From Carposina sasakii (taxonomy: Eukaryota > Arthropoda > Insecta > Lepidoptera > Carposinidae), in NCBI GenBank assembly GCA_014607495.2, contig CP053167.1, positions 8,866,001 through 8,930,000 of the forward strand: a DNA stretch of 64,000 nucleotides. The letters run 5' to 3'. Made by a program: the position numbers and the translations under genes. The notes beneath the pieces are model-generated. The model was not told where the DNA came from. It did no database searches and saw only the letters and a program-made list of their open reading frames with translations. How positions within the stretch are numbered: the first letter of the stretch is position 1; each line of letters starts with the position of its first letter. Shown in pieces: positions 46,195-55,936 of the stretch.

Positions 46195-46336
46195 TATATA
46201 GACGTAGGCCTGCCCAGAGCACACTACAAGGCTACTGCCATGGGAGGTTTTTGCCCATAGTCACCACGCTGGGCAGGCGGGTTGGTGCTAGTTCATCGCC
46301 TGAGAGAACACCCTTAAAGTCCTTAGTCGACTCTTA
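46195..46336 (+). repeat. R2 fragment joined to R1 (left part of a split copy)
   Basis: R2 sequence (AGACGTAGGCCTGCCCAGAG, CACGCTGGGCAGGCGGG) runs to about 46286 and changes to R1 at CTAGTTCATCGCCTGAGAGA. R1 continues to GTCGACTCTTA, where the mariner begins, and resumes after it at 47631 with TACGACATGTACGAAAGGAG. Confidence 0.7.
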
Positions 46337-47632
46337 CGAGGGCTGTTTGATAAGTCCTTTTAAAAACTATTTGTAAAACCTTTTTTCTGGTAAATGGCGT
46401 TAACACTGGCAGGCACAATCTTTCAAATGAAGACTGTCAAAAATTCAGCAAAAAAAAACAAGTTTTTGTCAGTAGAACCATTGTTTAACTGTGATCACTC
46501 GTAACTATTCAACAACTATGGAAAAAACTGAATTTCGTGCCGTTATAAAACATTTTTTTATGAAGGGTTGCAGTGCTGCCTCAATAAAAACTGAACTTGA
46601 TTCTGTTCATGGCACTAACGCACCAACGTTGCAGACTGTTTATAACTGGATAAATGATTTTAAACGTGGTCGGTCAAGCACATCTGATGCTCCACGCTCT
46701 GCCTGGTGGCCCAATCGAAGTCACTACTGAGGATGTTGTTGAAGAAGTCCATAATATTGTACTCGACGACCGCCGAGTGAAGGTGCGTGAAATAGCTGAG
46801 AACACAGGCATCTCCACTGAGCGAGTACATAAAATCCTGCATGAAGATTTGGGTATGACAAAGCTGTCTGCACGATGGGTGCCACGTTTGTTGACAATCG
46901 AACAAAAACACGAAAGAAAGCGAATTTCAAAACTGTGTTTGGATATGATAAAGCGTAATCCTCGGAATTTTTTGAGTCGATTTGTCACTGTGGACGAAAC
47001 TTGGGTCCATCATTATACACCTGAATCAAAACAGCAATCAAAACAATGGATGGCGACTGGTGAACGTGCCCCAAAGAAGGCCAAGACTGTTTTGTCGGCT
47101 GGAAAGGTCATGGCGACAGTCTTCTGGGATAGCGAAGGAATCATTATGATTGATTACTTGGAAAAGGGAAAGACTATCACTGGCCGTTATTACGCAGAGT
47201 TATTGGACCGTTTTAATGCCGAATTGTTGGAAAAACGACCAAAATTGTCCCCCAAGAAAGTCCTCTTTCATCAAGACAATGCCCCAGTGCACACGTCAAC
47301 TATTGCAATGGCCAAAATCCACGAGTTGGGCTTCGAACTGGTTCCGCATGCTCCGTATTCGCCGGATCTAGCTCCGTGCGATTATTACCTATTCCCAAAT
47401 CTGAAAAGATGGCTTGGAGGGCAAAAATTTTTGACAAATGAGGACTGCATCGCTGGTGTAAACGCCTATTTTGAAGACCTCGACAAAACGTATTTTTTGG
47501 AGGGGATAAAAAAATTGGAAACTCGCTGGAACAAGTGTTTGGCCCTCAAAGGAGACTATGTTGAGAAATAAATGTAAATTGTTTTTAAAAAAAAAAATAC
47601 TTTTTTAAACGACTTATCAAACAGCCCTCGTA
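46335..47632 (+). mobile_element. mariner transposon
   Basis: The element is 46337-47630 (1294 bp) with TA duplications at 46335-46336 and 47631-47632. The terminal inverted repeats begin CGAGGGCTGTTTGATAAG and match at 20 of the first 21 bases. The empty site is recovered simply as the uninterrupted R1 motif CTTACGACATG. Size and single transposase gene are typical of mariner. The transposase has one frame-breaking insertion and otherwise looks fresh. Confidence 0.93.
46518..47571 (+). pseudogene. mariner transposase, broken by a 4-bp insertion
   Basis: The frame starts MEKTEFRAVIKHFFMKG at 46518, with a first helix-turn-helix and the SVHGTNAPTLQTVYNWINDF segment. Near 46699-46704, four extra bases just before GGTGGCCC shift the frame, and the first frame stops at 46730. 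The second frame continues to TAA 47571 with VHKILHEDLGM, ARWVPRLL and the DD34D catalytic triad: VTVDETWVHH, FHQDNAPVH and YSPDLAPCDYYLFP (34 residues between the last two aspartates). All catalytic residues are present. The copy could not make full transposase without correcting the shift. Confidence 0.9.
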
Positions 47633-47680
47633 CGACATGTACGAAAGGAGATGCAGCTAAAGTATTCTAGTAAATCAGCG
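47631..47680 (+). repeat. R1 copy split by the mariner (right part)
   Basis: TACGACATGTACGAAAGGAG, ATGCAGCTAAAGTATTCTAG and AAATCAGCGC complete the copy begun before 46336. A GATA run follows at about 47700. Confidence 0.7.
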
Positions 47681-47696
47681 CATAATATAATATTAT

Positions 47697-48144
47697 AAAT
47701 AGATAGATAGATACAATTCTTTTTTGTACTACAAATTTACAAACATTTATTGGTTACTTGAGATTCCAGGATTCTTCTCACTCTACATAAGGTATCAATA
47801 GAAACGTTCAGTTATGTGACGCACATTTGCTCAGATGTGAATACCTTCTGGCATATCTTGGTTGGATATGCCACAGATATGTCTGACAATTTCAGTTATG
47901 TTCGCACAGGTTTATCCGTTCTTGTGGATACCGTAATATTAGGTATGGCATTCCGAAATAAAATTGTTAAGATGATACAAGCCTACGCTTTAGTAAGCTG
48001 TGATTTCTTAGGATAAATAGCGGTGGCGTACTTACCTACGCAAAATCACACCCGCTTTACGATGTCGATATGTTAAATGATTTTCAAGACCGCTATGTGA
48101 CGGCGCCGCTATCGCAGGAAGGGAAAGTTCTTCAGCATCATCAT
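47697..48144. other. Intergenic, no gene seen
   Basis: A (GATA)n run followed by ACAATTCTTTTTTGTACTAC resembles the block at 31.2 kb and is probably an old retroposon end. The frame 47816-48016 has no recognised family. Confidence 0.35.
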
Positions 48145-48396
48145 CTTTCTGCCCTTATTCCATTATAGGTAAATGGGGTCGGCACAATATGGTTTCTTTC
48201 GAAACTCACATTGCCAAAGTTCTGGCATTTGTTTTTACGGCCGGCTCCCTGACTGACCCCAACACATCTCGAGTATAACTAAGTAACAATTTTTATAAAA
48301 ATCCGTACATGATAAATTCAAGTAGTACATGCCCTTAACTGGGATCGAAGTTACGCCCCTCGCTTGGAATGCGCACGTCACTGGCTATCACCGTAC
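48145..48396 (+). repeat. Interspersed repeat R3, copy 2
   Basis: GGGGTCGGCACAATATGGTT, CGAAACTCACATTGCCAAAG and GGCCGGCTCCCTGACTGACC match 45095-45395. It ends at GGCTATCACCGTAC, where the Tigger element starts. Confidence 0.6.
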
Positions 48397-50500
48397 TACA
48401 GTGGTGCCTCACACAACGAACTTAATTCGTTCCAGGAGCAAGTTCGTTATGCGAAAAGTTCGTTATGTGAAACGCGTTTTCCCATAACAATACATGTTAA
48501 AAAAAATAATTCGTTCTGTAGCATAAAATATGGTAAGATGACATAAAAAAAAGATAAATTTTTTGTTATTATTTTTATTTAGATACATCTAAAAACATAA
48601 TGAAAAAAAACACACATTTTTTAATTTTAAGAAATAATCGAATCTTGCACATCTTCATCCATTTTCCGCTTTTTGGCCGATGGTGCAGTGAAAAACCTGT
48701 CCAAAGTCGTTTGTTTTTCTCTTTTCTTCAACATCTGCCGGAAATAACGGACAAGAGTATCGGAGTACAGGTCGTTGATCCTGTTTGCTTCAGCGGAATC
48801 CTGATAGTGGGCATTGGTAAATTCCTGAACTGCTTTCCATTTGACCAGGATGTTCTTGATGTCAGCAGTTGGAATTGGTTGATTGTTTGATTGTTGCTCC
48901 TCGTTATCAGATGACGCTTCCCTTTGAGCATTGTCCTGTTGTTGGGCCAGAAGTGTTTGGAGCTCTTCAGTTGTCAGCTCTTCTTTGTGTTCCTCAATAA
49001 GCTCCTCTACATCCTCTTCCTCTACCTCTAATTCCAACCTTTGGGCCACTGTGATGATGTCCTTCACCACTTCTGTGTCATCAACTACTGCTTCTTCCTG
49101 AATCCACGAAGGCACAAGCATCTTCCAAGCAGAAATGAGGGTCCTTTGTGACACTTCTTCCCAGGCCTTCTGTATAAGTCGTATTGCCAAAAGGATATCA
49201 AATTTCTCCTTCCAAAACATTCGGATAGTCATATTGTCTCCACCAAACTCGCATTCTTCAAACACCTTATTAAAGAGGGCTCTAGTGTAGAGTTTTTTAA
49301 AGTTCGCAATAACTTGCTGATCCATTGGCTGGAGAATGGATGTGGTGTTTGGTGGCAAATACTGCACCTTGATAAAAGGATAATTTTCCTGCAATATTTC
49401 TTCTAGGTCTTTTGGGTGAGAAGGGGCATTGTCAAGTATCAGAAGGGCTTTGAGCGGCAGTTCTTTTTCCAACAAGAATTTCTTCACGGCAGGAGCAAAG
49501 GTTTCCAGAATCCATTCGTTGAAGATAACTTGGGTCACCCAGGCTTTTTGATTGGACTTCCAATGGACGGGCAATTTGGACTTAATAACGTTATTTTTCT
49601 TAAAAATTCTTGGATTTTCAGAGTGATAAACCAATAGAGGTTTGATCTTGAGGTCTCCGCTGGCATTAGACGAAATCATAAGGGTAAGTCTGTCCTTCAT
49701 GGCTTTGTGTCCTGGCAATTTCTTCTCTTCTTTTGTAATGAAGGTTCTGCTCGGCATTCTTTTCCAGAAAAGACCCGTTTCATCGGCATTGAACACTTGT
49801 TGTGGGTGTGTGCTTCATCCATAATAAATTTTTGTTATAGAGAACTTTTCTGCTTCTTTTTTATCAGCACTGCCAGCCTCACCATGCATATTAACGATTC
49901 CATACCTTTTCTTAAATCTAAAAAACCACCCCCTGCTGGCTTTGAAATCTTCTTTATTATCTTGTTGCTTTTCCAGGGATGTTTTTCTTTAGATCTTCAT
50001 AAATTATCTTGGCCTTGTGACAGATAATATCTTGGGTTGTTACGTCACCTTTCACCTGCCTGTCCTTAATCCAAATCGCTTTTCTCCATTTCCTCGTGGA
50101 TTGAAGATCTATGTTTTTCATTAAATAGTTTTGATACTCCTTTGGCTATTTGGCTGATTTTATTGCATCCTTGTTTGTCTTGAAAATGGTGGTCTTGTTG
50201 AGGCCAAACTACGAGGTTGTTTTACCCCACATTCACTCCTTCTAATTATTTCCTGCTAAAGAAATCGTTGATAACTGTGCCGTTTTGCGATTTAAATAAC
50301 TGGGGTGCGTGTTAAGCGTACTACGCAGTGACTAACGCGCGCCTCGATAATTAATCGGCAGTGATCGTAGAAGATCTTCGTTGTATTAACTCGACTTAGA
50401 TATGTTTAAATGCAAAATGATGTATTTACTAACATCTAATAAATGTCGTTGTGTGCAGCGTTCGCTGTGCGAGGCGTTCGTTATGCGAGGCACCACTGTA
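48397..50500 (-). mobile_element. Tigger/pogo-type DNA transposon
   Basis: The element is 48399-50498 (2100 bp) with TA on both sides. Its ends, CAGTGGTGCCTC and GAGGCACCACTG, are inverted repeats. Subterminal GTTCGTTATGCGA motifs recur at both ends and may bind the transposase. The single gene lies on the minus strand. The 3' two thirds of the gene are open, the N-terminal part is decayed. Insertion is into or beside repeat R3. Confidence 0.9.
48627..50200 (-). pseudogene. Tigger/pogo transposase, N-terminus decayed
   Basis: The open part, 49796 down to 48627, gives 389 residues. It holds the DDE_1 catalytic core: FNADETGLFWKRM, LLILDNAPSHP and LPPNTTSILQPMDQQVI, with all three acids present. 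An acidic stretch (LELEVEEEDVEELIEEHKEE) follows. The end is QTTLDRFF, a PCNA-binding (PIP) box of the kind reported for pogo-like transposases, then a basic KKRK. Upstream (49800-50200) the minus strand still encodes pieces of the DNA-binding half, such as RKWRKAIWIKDRQVKGDVTT and TTIFKTNKDAI, but with several stops and shifts. The copy is not functional. Confidence 0.88.
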
Positions 50501-50515
50501 TTTCAGTTATACTAT

Positions 50516-50690
50516 GATGATGGTGATCTCCGACCGTATTTCGGCCAAGGCGACCAATACGGAGATTGGCCAGGTACTCACAAGTGTGTGCGCAAACACA
50601 GATGCACTCTCTATTCCCTCACTCTTATAGTCCCGATGGGAGGGAAAGCCGACACGACCGGAGAGAGATACTATATATCAAGCTAGAACG
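50516..50690 (+). repeat. Retroposon tail repeat R4, copy 1
   Basis: GATCTCCGACCGTATTTCGG, CCAAGGCGACCAATACGG, GTGTGTGCGCAAACACAGAT and GCACTCTCTATTCC recur at 52325-52480. I recall such tails as very common in Lepidoptera; no coding part remains. Confidence 0.6.
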
Positions 50691-51039
50691 ATATTTTCCA
50701 TTTCAATTAAAATTAAACGGGAAACTTCCAAACAGAAGGCCGGTTTATGCAAAAACTTGGTAAAACTAAGATAAGCTTTTAGTATAACATTGTGAAAATA
50801 TTGTTATTCTTTTAGTTTTAAAGAGGCAGTCTTTCGTTTAAAACTTTTATTGTAAGAGTTTAGTTTGCATAGCCATTGTCTTTCTTACTAGTCTTTTGCT
50901 AAAGACGTTGATAACTGTTTTTTAAAATAACTGGGGTGTGATAATCGCGCGCCTCGATAAAATTATCTCTATTACTCGACTTAGATATGTTTAAAGAAAA
51001 TGATGTATTTTCTAACATCTAATAATGTCTGCGCTTGTG
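50691..51039. other. Intergenic; internal duplicate of Tigger flank sequence
   Basis: A stretch at about 50895-51030 (AAAGACGTTGATAACTG, TAACTGGGGTGTG, CGCGCCTCGATAA, TCGACTTAGATATGTTTAAA) repeats the right end of the Tigger element (50262-50410) in shortened form. It is a second, deleted Tigger-derived fragment. Confidence 0.55.
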
Positions 51040-51215
51040 CTTATGCGGGGCTTCACTAGAATACTCGGATCTCCTTCCGTGCCTGTCGTAAAAGTCGACT
51101 AAGGAACTCAGAGGCGTAGGTACCTACTCTCAGGCGATAAGCTAGTTGTCACTGATCAGTGACTCTGTCCCCGTTATGATAACGTGGCTACTACTCCATT
51201 TAGGGGAAACAGCCG
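51040..51215 (-). repeat. R1 copy 11
   Basis: TTATGCGGGGCTTCACTAGA, CGGATCTCCTTCCGTGCCTG, CTCAGGCGATAAGCTAG and TATGATAACGTGGCTACTAC follow reversed R1 with a short deletion of the GCAGCTGATG block. Confidence 0.65.
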
Positions 51216-51228
51216 TAACATAAATAAC

Positions 51229-51541
51229 GAAAATTGCTTCAACTCCCATCGGTCTTTCCTATATAAGGTCTTTTCAAAATTAGTGATTATCTTTTGACAC
51301 GTAACTAGGTAAGTAAAAAGAAACAACTTTCACAAAAAAAAAATCAGCTATTTATATAATTTTCAGGGCACTAATTATTCGAGATTGTATGGAACAGCTG
51401 ATTATTTTTTTTCACTTTTTCGGTGTTGGTCCCATAGTGAAAGTTGTTTCTCTTTACCTACCTAGTTTCGTTTCAAAAGATAATCACTAATTTTGAAAAG
51501 ACCTTATATAGGGAAGACCGAGGGGAGTTGAAATAATTTTC
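51229..51541. mobile_element. Palindromic MITE with ~105-bp arms
   Basis: The left arm (to about 51335) includes ATATAAGGTCTTTTCAAAAT and TTAGTGATTATCTTTTGACA; the right arm (from about 51436) holds their complements. The ends read CTTCAACTCCCATCGGTC and GACCGAGGGGAGTTGAAAT. No coding frame. A partial relative is at 29784-29955. Confidence 0.8.
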
Positions 51542-52077
51542 ATTATTTATCAGTGACATGATTTCTAAGTTATTTATACACAGAGCCTTTTTAAATTCAT
51601 ACACACCCACCAAAATAAAACATGACCCTACATTTTTAATTTCAGTAAGCTGTGTTATGAATTAATATCTGAAAGGTCCAACGAGTGTATTTCCAAAGGC
51701 CAGCGCTTGCATAATAATGAACTTCCAGAAAGGTGAAGACCTTTGAACTGTATTTTTACATGAGTGAGTACGTACATTTTTGTAGCCATGACACTTTTTG
51801 TAAAGCATATATTTTTTTTTTATCAATACCAAGGCCCAGTTGCACGTTATAAAATCAGCCTGCTTATTTTAGCTGCTCATATTTAGTTCGCACCTGAACT
51901 TGTCACTTTTAGCAAGGTTTAAGACGCACCGGGATGGGCCACTGCAATTTCTGTAAGCCAGGATTAAGAGACGTCCAGAAAAACAGAGCATAGAAAATCC
52001 CGGGGGTGACCTAACAGTTATACAATCCATGAGTCAAAGCATTCTTAGATTAATCATCAGAATAACAATAACCTGCC
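51542..52077. other. Intergenic, no gene seen
   Basis: No repeat or exon was recognised in this AT-rich stretch. Confidence 0.3.
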
Positions 52078-52305
52078 CTGTACTGATGCGGGGCTTTACT
52101 AGAAAACATCAGCTGCATCTCCTTCCGTGCATGTCGTAAGAGTCAACTCAGGAAGCCAGGAGCGTTCTCTCAGGCGATGAGAAATTCATCACTGATCGAT
52201 CACATTCATCTGTCACCGCTGTGCTAAACGTGGCTAAATATCTCCTTCGTGATCCCGCAGTTCTGGCTACCCCCATTTTGGAAACTCAGCAGTCTGTACG
52301 TATCT
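52078..52305 (-). repeat. R1 copy 12, nearly complete
   Basis: CCTGTACTGATGCGGGGCTT, AAACATCAGCTGCATCTCCT, TCCGTGCATGTCGTAAGAGT, GTGCTAAACGTGGCTAAAT and CCCATTTTGGAAACTCAGCA cover the family from end to end in reverse. Confidence 0.72.
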
Positions 52306-52324
52306 ACATATGTATGTTATGAAT

Positions 52325-52480
52325 GTATGATGATGATGATCTCGGACCGTATTTCGGCCAAGGCGACCAATCTCTACCAAGGTACGCAGGAGATATTATA
52401 GTGTGTGCGCAAAATACAGATGCACTCTCTATTCCGTTACTCCCATAGTCCGATTGGACTAACGTGTCGGCTTCCGTCCC
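52325..52480 (+). repeat. Retroposon tail repeat R4, copy 2
   Basis: GATGATCTCGGACCGTATTT, CCAAGGCGACCAATCTC and ATGCACTCTCTATTCCGTTA match the copy at 50516. Confidence 0.6.
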
Positions 52481-52539
52481 ATGAATGTATAATAAAATAA
52501 CCCAATGTAACGGTAGGTACAGATTTTATAGTAAAGACT

Positions 52540-52865
52540 AGTGGACGCCCGCGACTCCGTCCGCCTGAACTACAGAAAAAACAAAATATCTAAATTATCC
52601 GGGATAAAAACATTTTCCCGGGATAATAATACTATATGTTAAGTGGGACCTGTCACAATATATTCCTGAAAACTGCATCGAAATCGGTTCAGCCGTTTCT
52701 GAGATTAGCGTGCACAAATGCACAGACAAACAGACAAAAATTCAAAAAATCATCGTTTTGGGTTCTATTGCGTTGATAAAGGTCTCCTATAATATTTTTT
52801 TACATATATCTTCCATGTACAGACAGCGATCCGTTACATTTTTATATAGATGTTTATATAGACGT
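52540..52865 (-). repeat. Family H repeat, full length
   Basis: From GTGGACGCCCGCGACTCCGT through AAATCGGTTCAGCCGTTTCT and GAGATTAGCGTGCACAAATG to CAGACAGCGATCCGTTACAT, this is the reverse of the 20868-21215 copy over about 325 bp. Confidence 0.68.
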
Positions 52866-53395
52866 TATATGTATAGATGTAAGCGTCCTAAATCACTCAT
52901 AATTTTTTTTTTAACAAATTTATGAGGAAGATAATAAATAAGAGAAAAACAATAAGTCGCTTATTGAATCAAGATTTATTTTATCTATTAAAAATACAAT
53001 TACTATTATAAATGCACAGCATTTAAAACTAGCGTACAATTCCTACAGACTAACACAAGTACAACCGTTAAAATGTTAACTTCAATCATTCCGAGAAAAT
53101 TACTGCTTTAGGGCAGATTTTTCCAGATAGATCTACTTGAAAGTTGATGTTGTTTCTATCCTGATCAAGGTTTAGAGTAAAACAGCATAAAAATTCATCA
53201 GTTAGAAGTATCTGCCAATTGAAAAATCTTCTCTTAATGTAATTTTTAATACACCTCAGACAAAATAGAAAATACTTACACTGGTGTCACAGTTGCGATT
53301 TTCTTTTTGCACCCTTACTCGAGAAGGCTAATACTTATGAGTCTTAGCATAAAGGGTTATTTTGCAATGCTCAAGGGAATAGAAGGTTGAGTAAA
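52866..53395. other. Intergenic, no gene seen
   Basis: A block at about 53112-53230 (GGCAGATTTTTCCAGATAG facing TATCTGCCAATTGAAAAATC) resembles a decayed copy of the short palindrome at 25918. Nothing else is recognised. Confidence 0.4.
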
Positions 53396-53510
53396 CGGCT
53401 ATTAAACCAGATTCTTTTTGAAAGAATCTGGTTTAATAGTCGTTTTTCGTTGTCGTCGTCAAATTTTGTGGGTTCCTTTTAGTCCACTAAAAGGAACCCA
53501 CAAAATTTGA
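53396..53510. repeat. Two adjacent near-perfect short-loop hairpins
   Basis: Hairpin 1 (53399-53439) has 19-bp perfect arms, CTATTAAACCAGATTCTTT and its complement, around a 3-base loop. Hairpin 2 (53459-53510) has 25-bp perfect arms around two bases; its left arm includes AAATTTTGTGGGTTCC. Only 19 bp separate them. There are no MITE ends. Confidence 0.85.
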
Positions 53511-53865
53511 GACTCGAAATGCCGTGTTTATTTTATTTATGGTGGTATCGATGTTCGCTGTCGCAACACTCCATCTAGCGGTTAAAATTCAACACATAGT
53601 TTGACGAACGCGCGAAATTGAAGGCTTCCTATTGGAGCAAACGTGTCTGTGTGGAACCTTATCGATTCGAGAAATATGTTACTTTGTCTAAGGCCCCTCG
53701 GACAGAGGTGTATATTTTTAATATAACATTAGTTTCATTCTCCTTTTATTTATAAAAACTATTTATAAGGTTTTTTTTAATATTTACTCTCAAACTACAC
53801 AAACAATTAGAATCAATGTGCTTTCAAATGGTTAGAGCTAATCCAACCATAGAGGAAGGATAATT

Positions 53866-54746
53866 TACATACATACATACATAATAATCACGCCTCTTTC
53901 CCGGAGGGGTAGGCAGAGATCACTGATCTCCATTTGCTACGATCCTGACACACCTCTTTCGCTTCATCTACTTTCAAAATATTCTTCATGCACGCTCGTC
54001 CGTTTAGGGTACTCTTGACCTGACCTTTCTTTAGAATTTCACCAATTTAATCGGTGAAAGTCCGGCGAGGTCTTCCCCTTCCATCCAATCTTCCGTTGTA
54101 CACTTTCTTTGTCAGTCTATTTTCACTCATCCTCTCCACATGCCCAAACCACCTAAACATACCATTCTCAATCTTCGTCACCACGTCCTCATTTATACCA
54201 CACTTCTTTCTGATCACCTCATTACTTATTCTATCTTTCAAAGTGACTCCACACATACTTCTCATTGCTCTTATTTCCACTGCATTCACTTTACTTTGGT
54301 GTTTTGGTTTCTGCCATACCCAACTTTCACTTCCATACATAAGAGTCGGCACCAAAACACCTCCATGAACAGCCAGACGTGCCGCTTGCGACACTTTCTG
54401 GCTACTCATAAAAGAATTAAGTGCCCCATTCACCCTATTCCCAGCACTCACTCTCCTTACAATATCTTTGTCATGCTTACCATCCCTTGTAAAGAAAGTC
54501 CCCCCCCCCAGATATACGAACTCAGTCACTTGCTCCAATCTTTCTTCGCCAATCATTATTTTGCAATTCGCCATTACCTCATCCTTTTCAAAAACCATCA
54601 CTTTCGTCTTACTTACATTCATCTTCATTCCTTTACTTTCAAATGATCCATGCATTTTTGTTACCATCTCCTGCAACTCCTTCTCCGAAGACGCAAGCAA
54701 AACCATGTCATCGGCATACAGAAGGCATTTGACAAGTAACTCATAA
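53866..54746 (-). pseudogene. RTE-like LINE, 5'-truncated 3' part of reverse transcriptase
   Basis: On the minus strand the frame runs from the [12 protein letters not shown] catalytic box (54706-54740 region) to about 54047. It includes [29 protein letters not shown] and [13 protein letters not shown], then [12 protein letters not shown] and GRGRPRRTFTD, the usual C-terminus of endonuclease-reverse transcriptase LINEs of the RTE/CR1-related type. The 3' end has CACGCCTCTTTCCCGGAGGG and a (TACA)n microsatellite at 53868. Everything before the YADD box is missing. Relative to the 58-kb copy it has an intact frame but starts later. It is a dead-on-arrival insertion. Confidence 0.85.
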
Positions 54747-54956
54747 TTTGAGAGATGCTATTATAAATGTAGACTTACAACCACCAGCGAAGAGTACGTT
54801 GCACCAAACAGTTCCTTTGAACGATGGCGCTAGTTGCTATGTATATAACTACATTAATCTCCACTGCATCTAGCAGATATACGCGACACTAGCTTGTTCC
54901 TTAGAATAAGGAGGGCCCAGAAGCATTGATCACGAAAACTTAAGAAGCAAATTTAA

Positions 54957-55003
54957 GTCCGACTGGATGAACTAGGTTGATTCACCTAGTTCATCCAGTC
55001 GGG
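54957..55003. repeat. Short-loop hairpin
   Basis: CCGACTGGATGAACTAGGT (54959-54977) and its exact complement (54984-55002) are separated by six bases. It resembles the two hairpins at 53.4 kb. Confidence 0.8.
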
Positions 55004-55155
55004 CTGTAGACTTTATGAAGTAATGATTGTGCCAACGTGTTAGGGATTATGATTTTCGGACGATCGATATTCGGAGAAGAAAAGGACTACCATTTTAATA
55101 TTAAAAATGACACTCCAATGTTTTTTATCTGTATAAACTATTGGGTGCGTATATA

Positions 55156-55412
55156 CAGGGTGTAACAAAAAGGGTATGTTAAGCGAAAAGCTATGTAAAT
55201 AGCCCACTGTAGAGAACCTATCCACAAAATTTGAGACCCGAAATCATATGTTTATTTTTCCCGATAGTATGGAGAATTTTTTTAATATCTCAGGAATTTT
55301 CATACAATCTTGAAAAATAAAAATGTGATTTCGAGTCTCAAATTTTGGAAATAGGTTCTCTATAGTGGGCTATTTACATAGCTTTTCGCTTAACACCTTC
55401 TGTTACACCCTG
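55156..55412. mobile_element. P1 palindromic MITE, copy b
   Basis: Ends CAGGGTGTAACAAAAAGGG and TCTGTTACACCCTG, TA on each side (55154-55155, 55413-55414). It differs from copy a by a handful of bases and a 4-base deletion near the right end. Confidence 0.87.
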
Positions 55413-55431
55413 TAGATTTTATCTGTTCATC

Positions 55432-55658
55432 CTACTAATATTATAAACGCGAAAGTTTGTAAGTATGGATGGATGGATGTTTGTTACTCATCCACGTAAA
55501 AATGGCTGGAGCGATTTTAATAAAATTTGGTATGGAGTTAGCCTATACACACATAGGCTACTTTTTATTCCGGGAAAATATTTTTATGCCGGATAATTTC
55601 GACATTTAGTTTTTTCTGCAGTCCACGCGGACAAAGTCACGGGCGTCCACTAGTTTCA
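55432..55658 (+). repeat. Family H repeat
   Basis: TACTAATATTATAAACGCGA, CGTAAAAATGGCTGGAGCGA, TATTCCGGGAAAATATTTTT and GTCCACGCGGACAAAGTCAC follow the family order. Confidence 0.65.
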
Positions 55659-55936
55659 TTCATTGCAATTCGTTTTCTTTATAATATCCAGCTGGCAATA
55701 ATCCTCGGTGGGGAGGGGAGGAAAGTGCGGGGTATTCGAGTCGATTTTTGCTTCAATCCCGTCATATATTTGTCATTGATGATGACACATTCTGGAGCTT
55801 CCTTATTCTATGGCTTGTTCTTATATAGACCCCATTTAGTATTAGTATAGGCAACTGTGCTATAACCACAAAAAAGTAGCACATATAATACAATAGGACA
55901 CAAAGCTTACTTCGCCTTGTGCCCCTGACTCGATTC

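Noticed and set aside
48364..48546. Small frame at the left Tigger end
   Set aside because: It crosses the transposon border and the terminal inverted repeat; no coding signal.
54054..54746. Plus-strand frames of 92-168 codons
   Set aside because: They are shadows of the minus-strand LINE reverse transcriptase frame, which has clear motifs.
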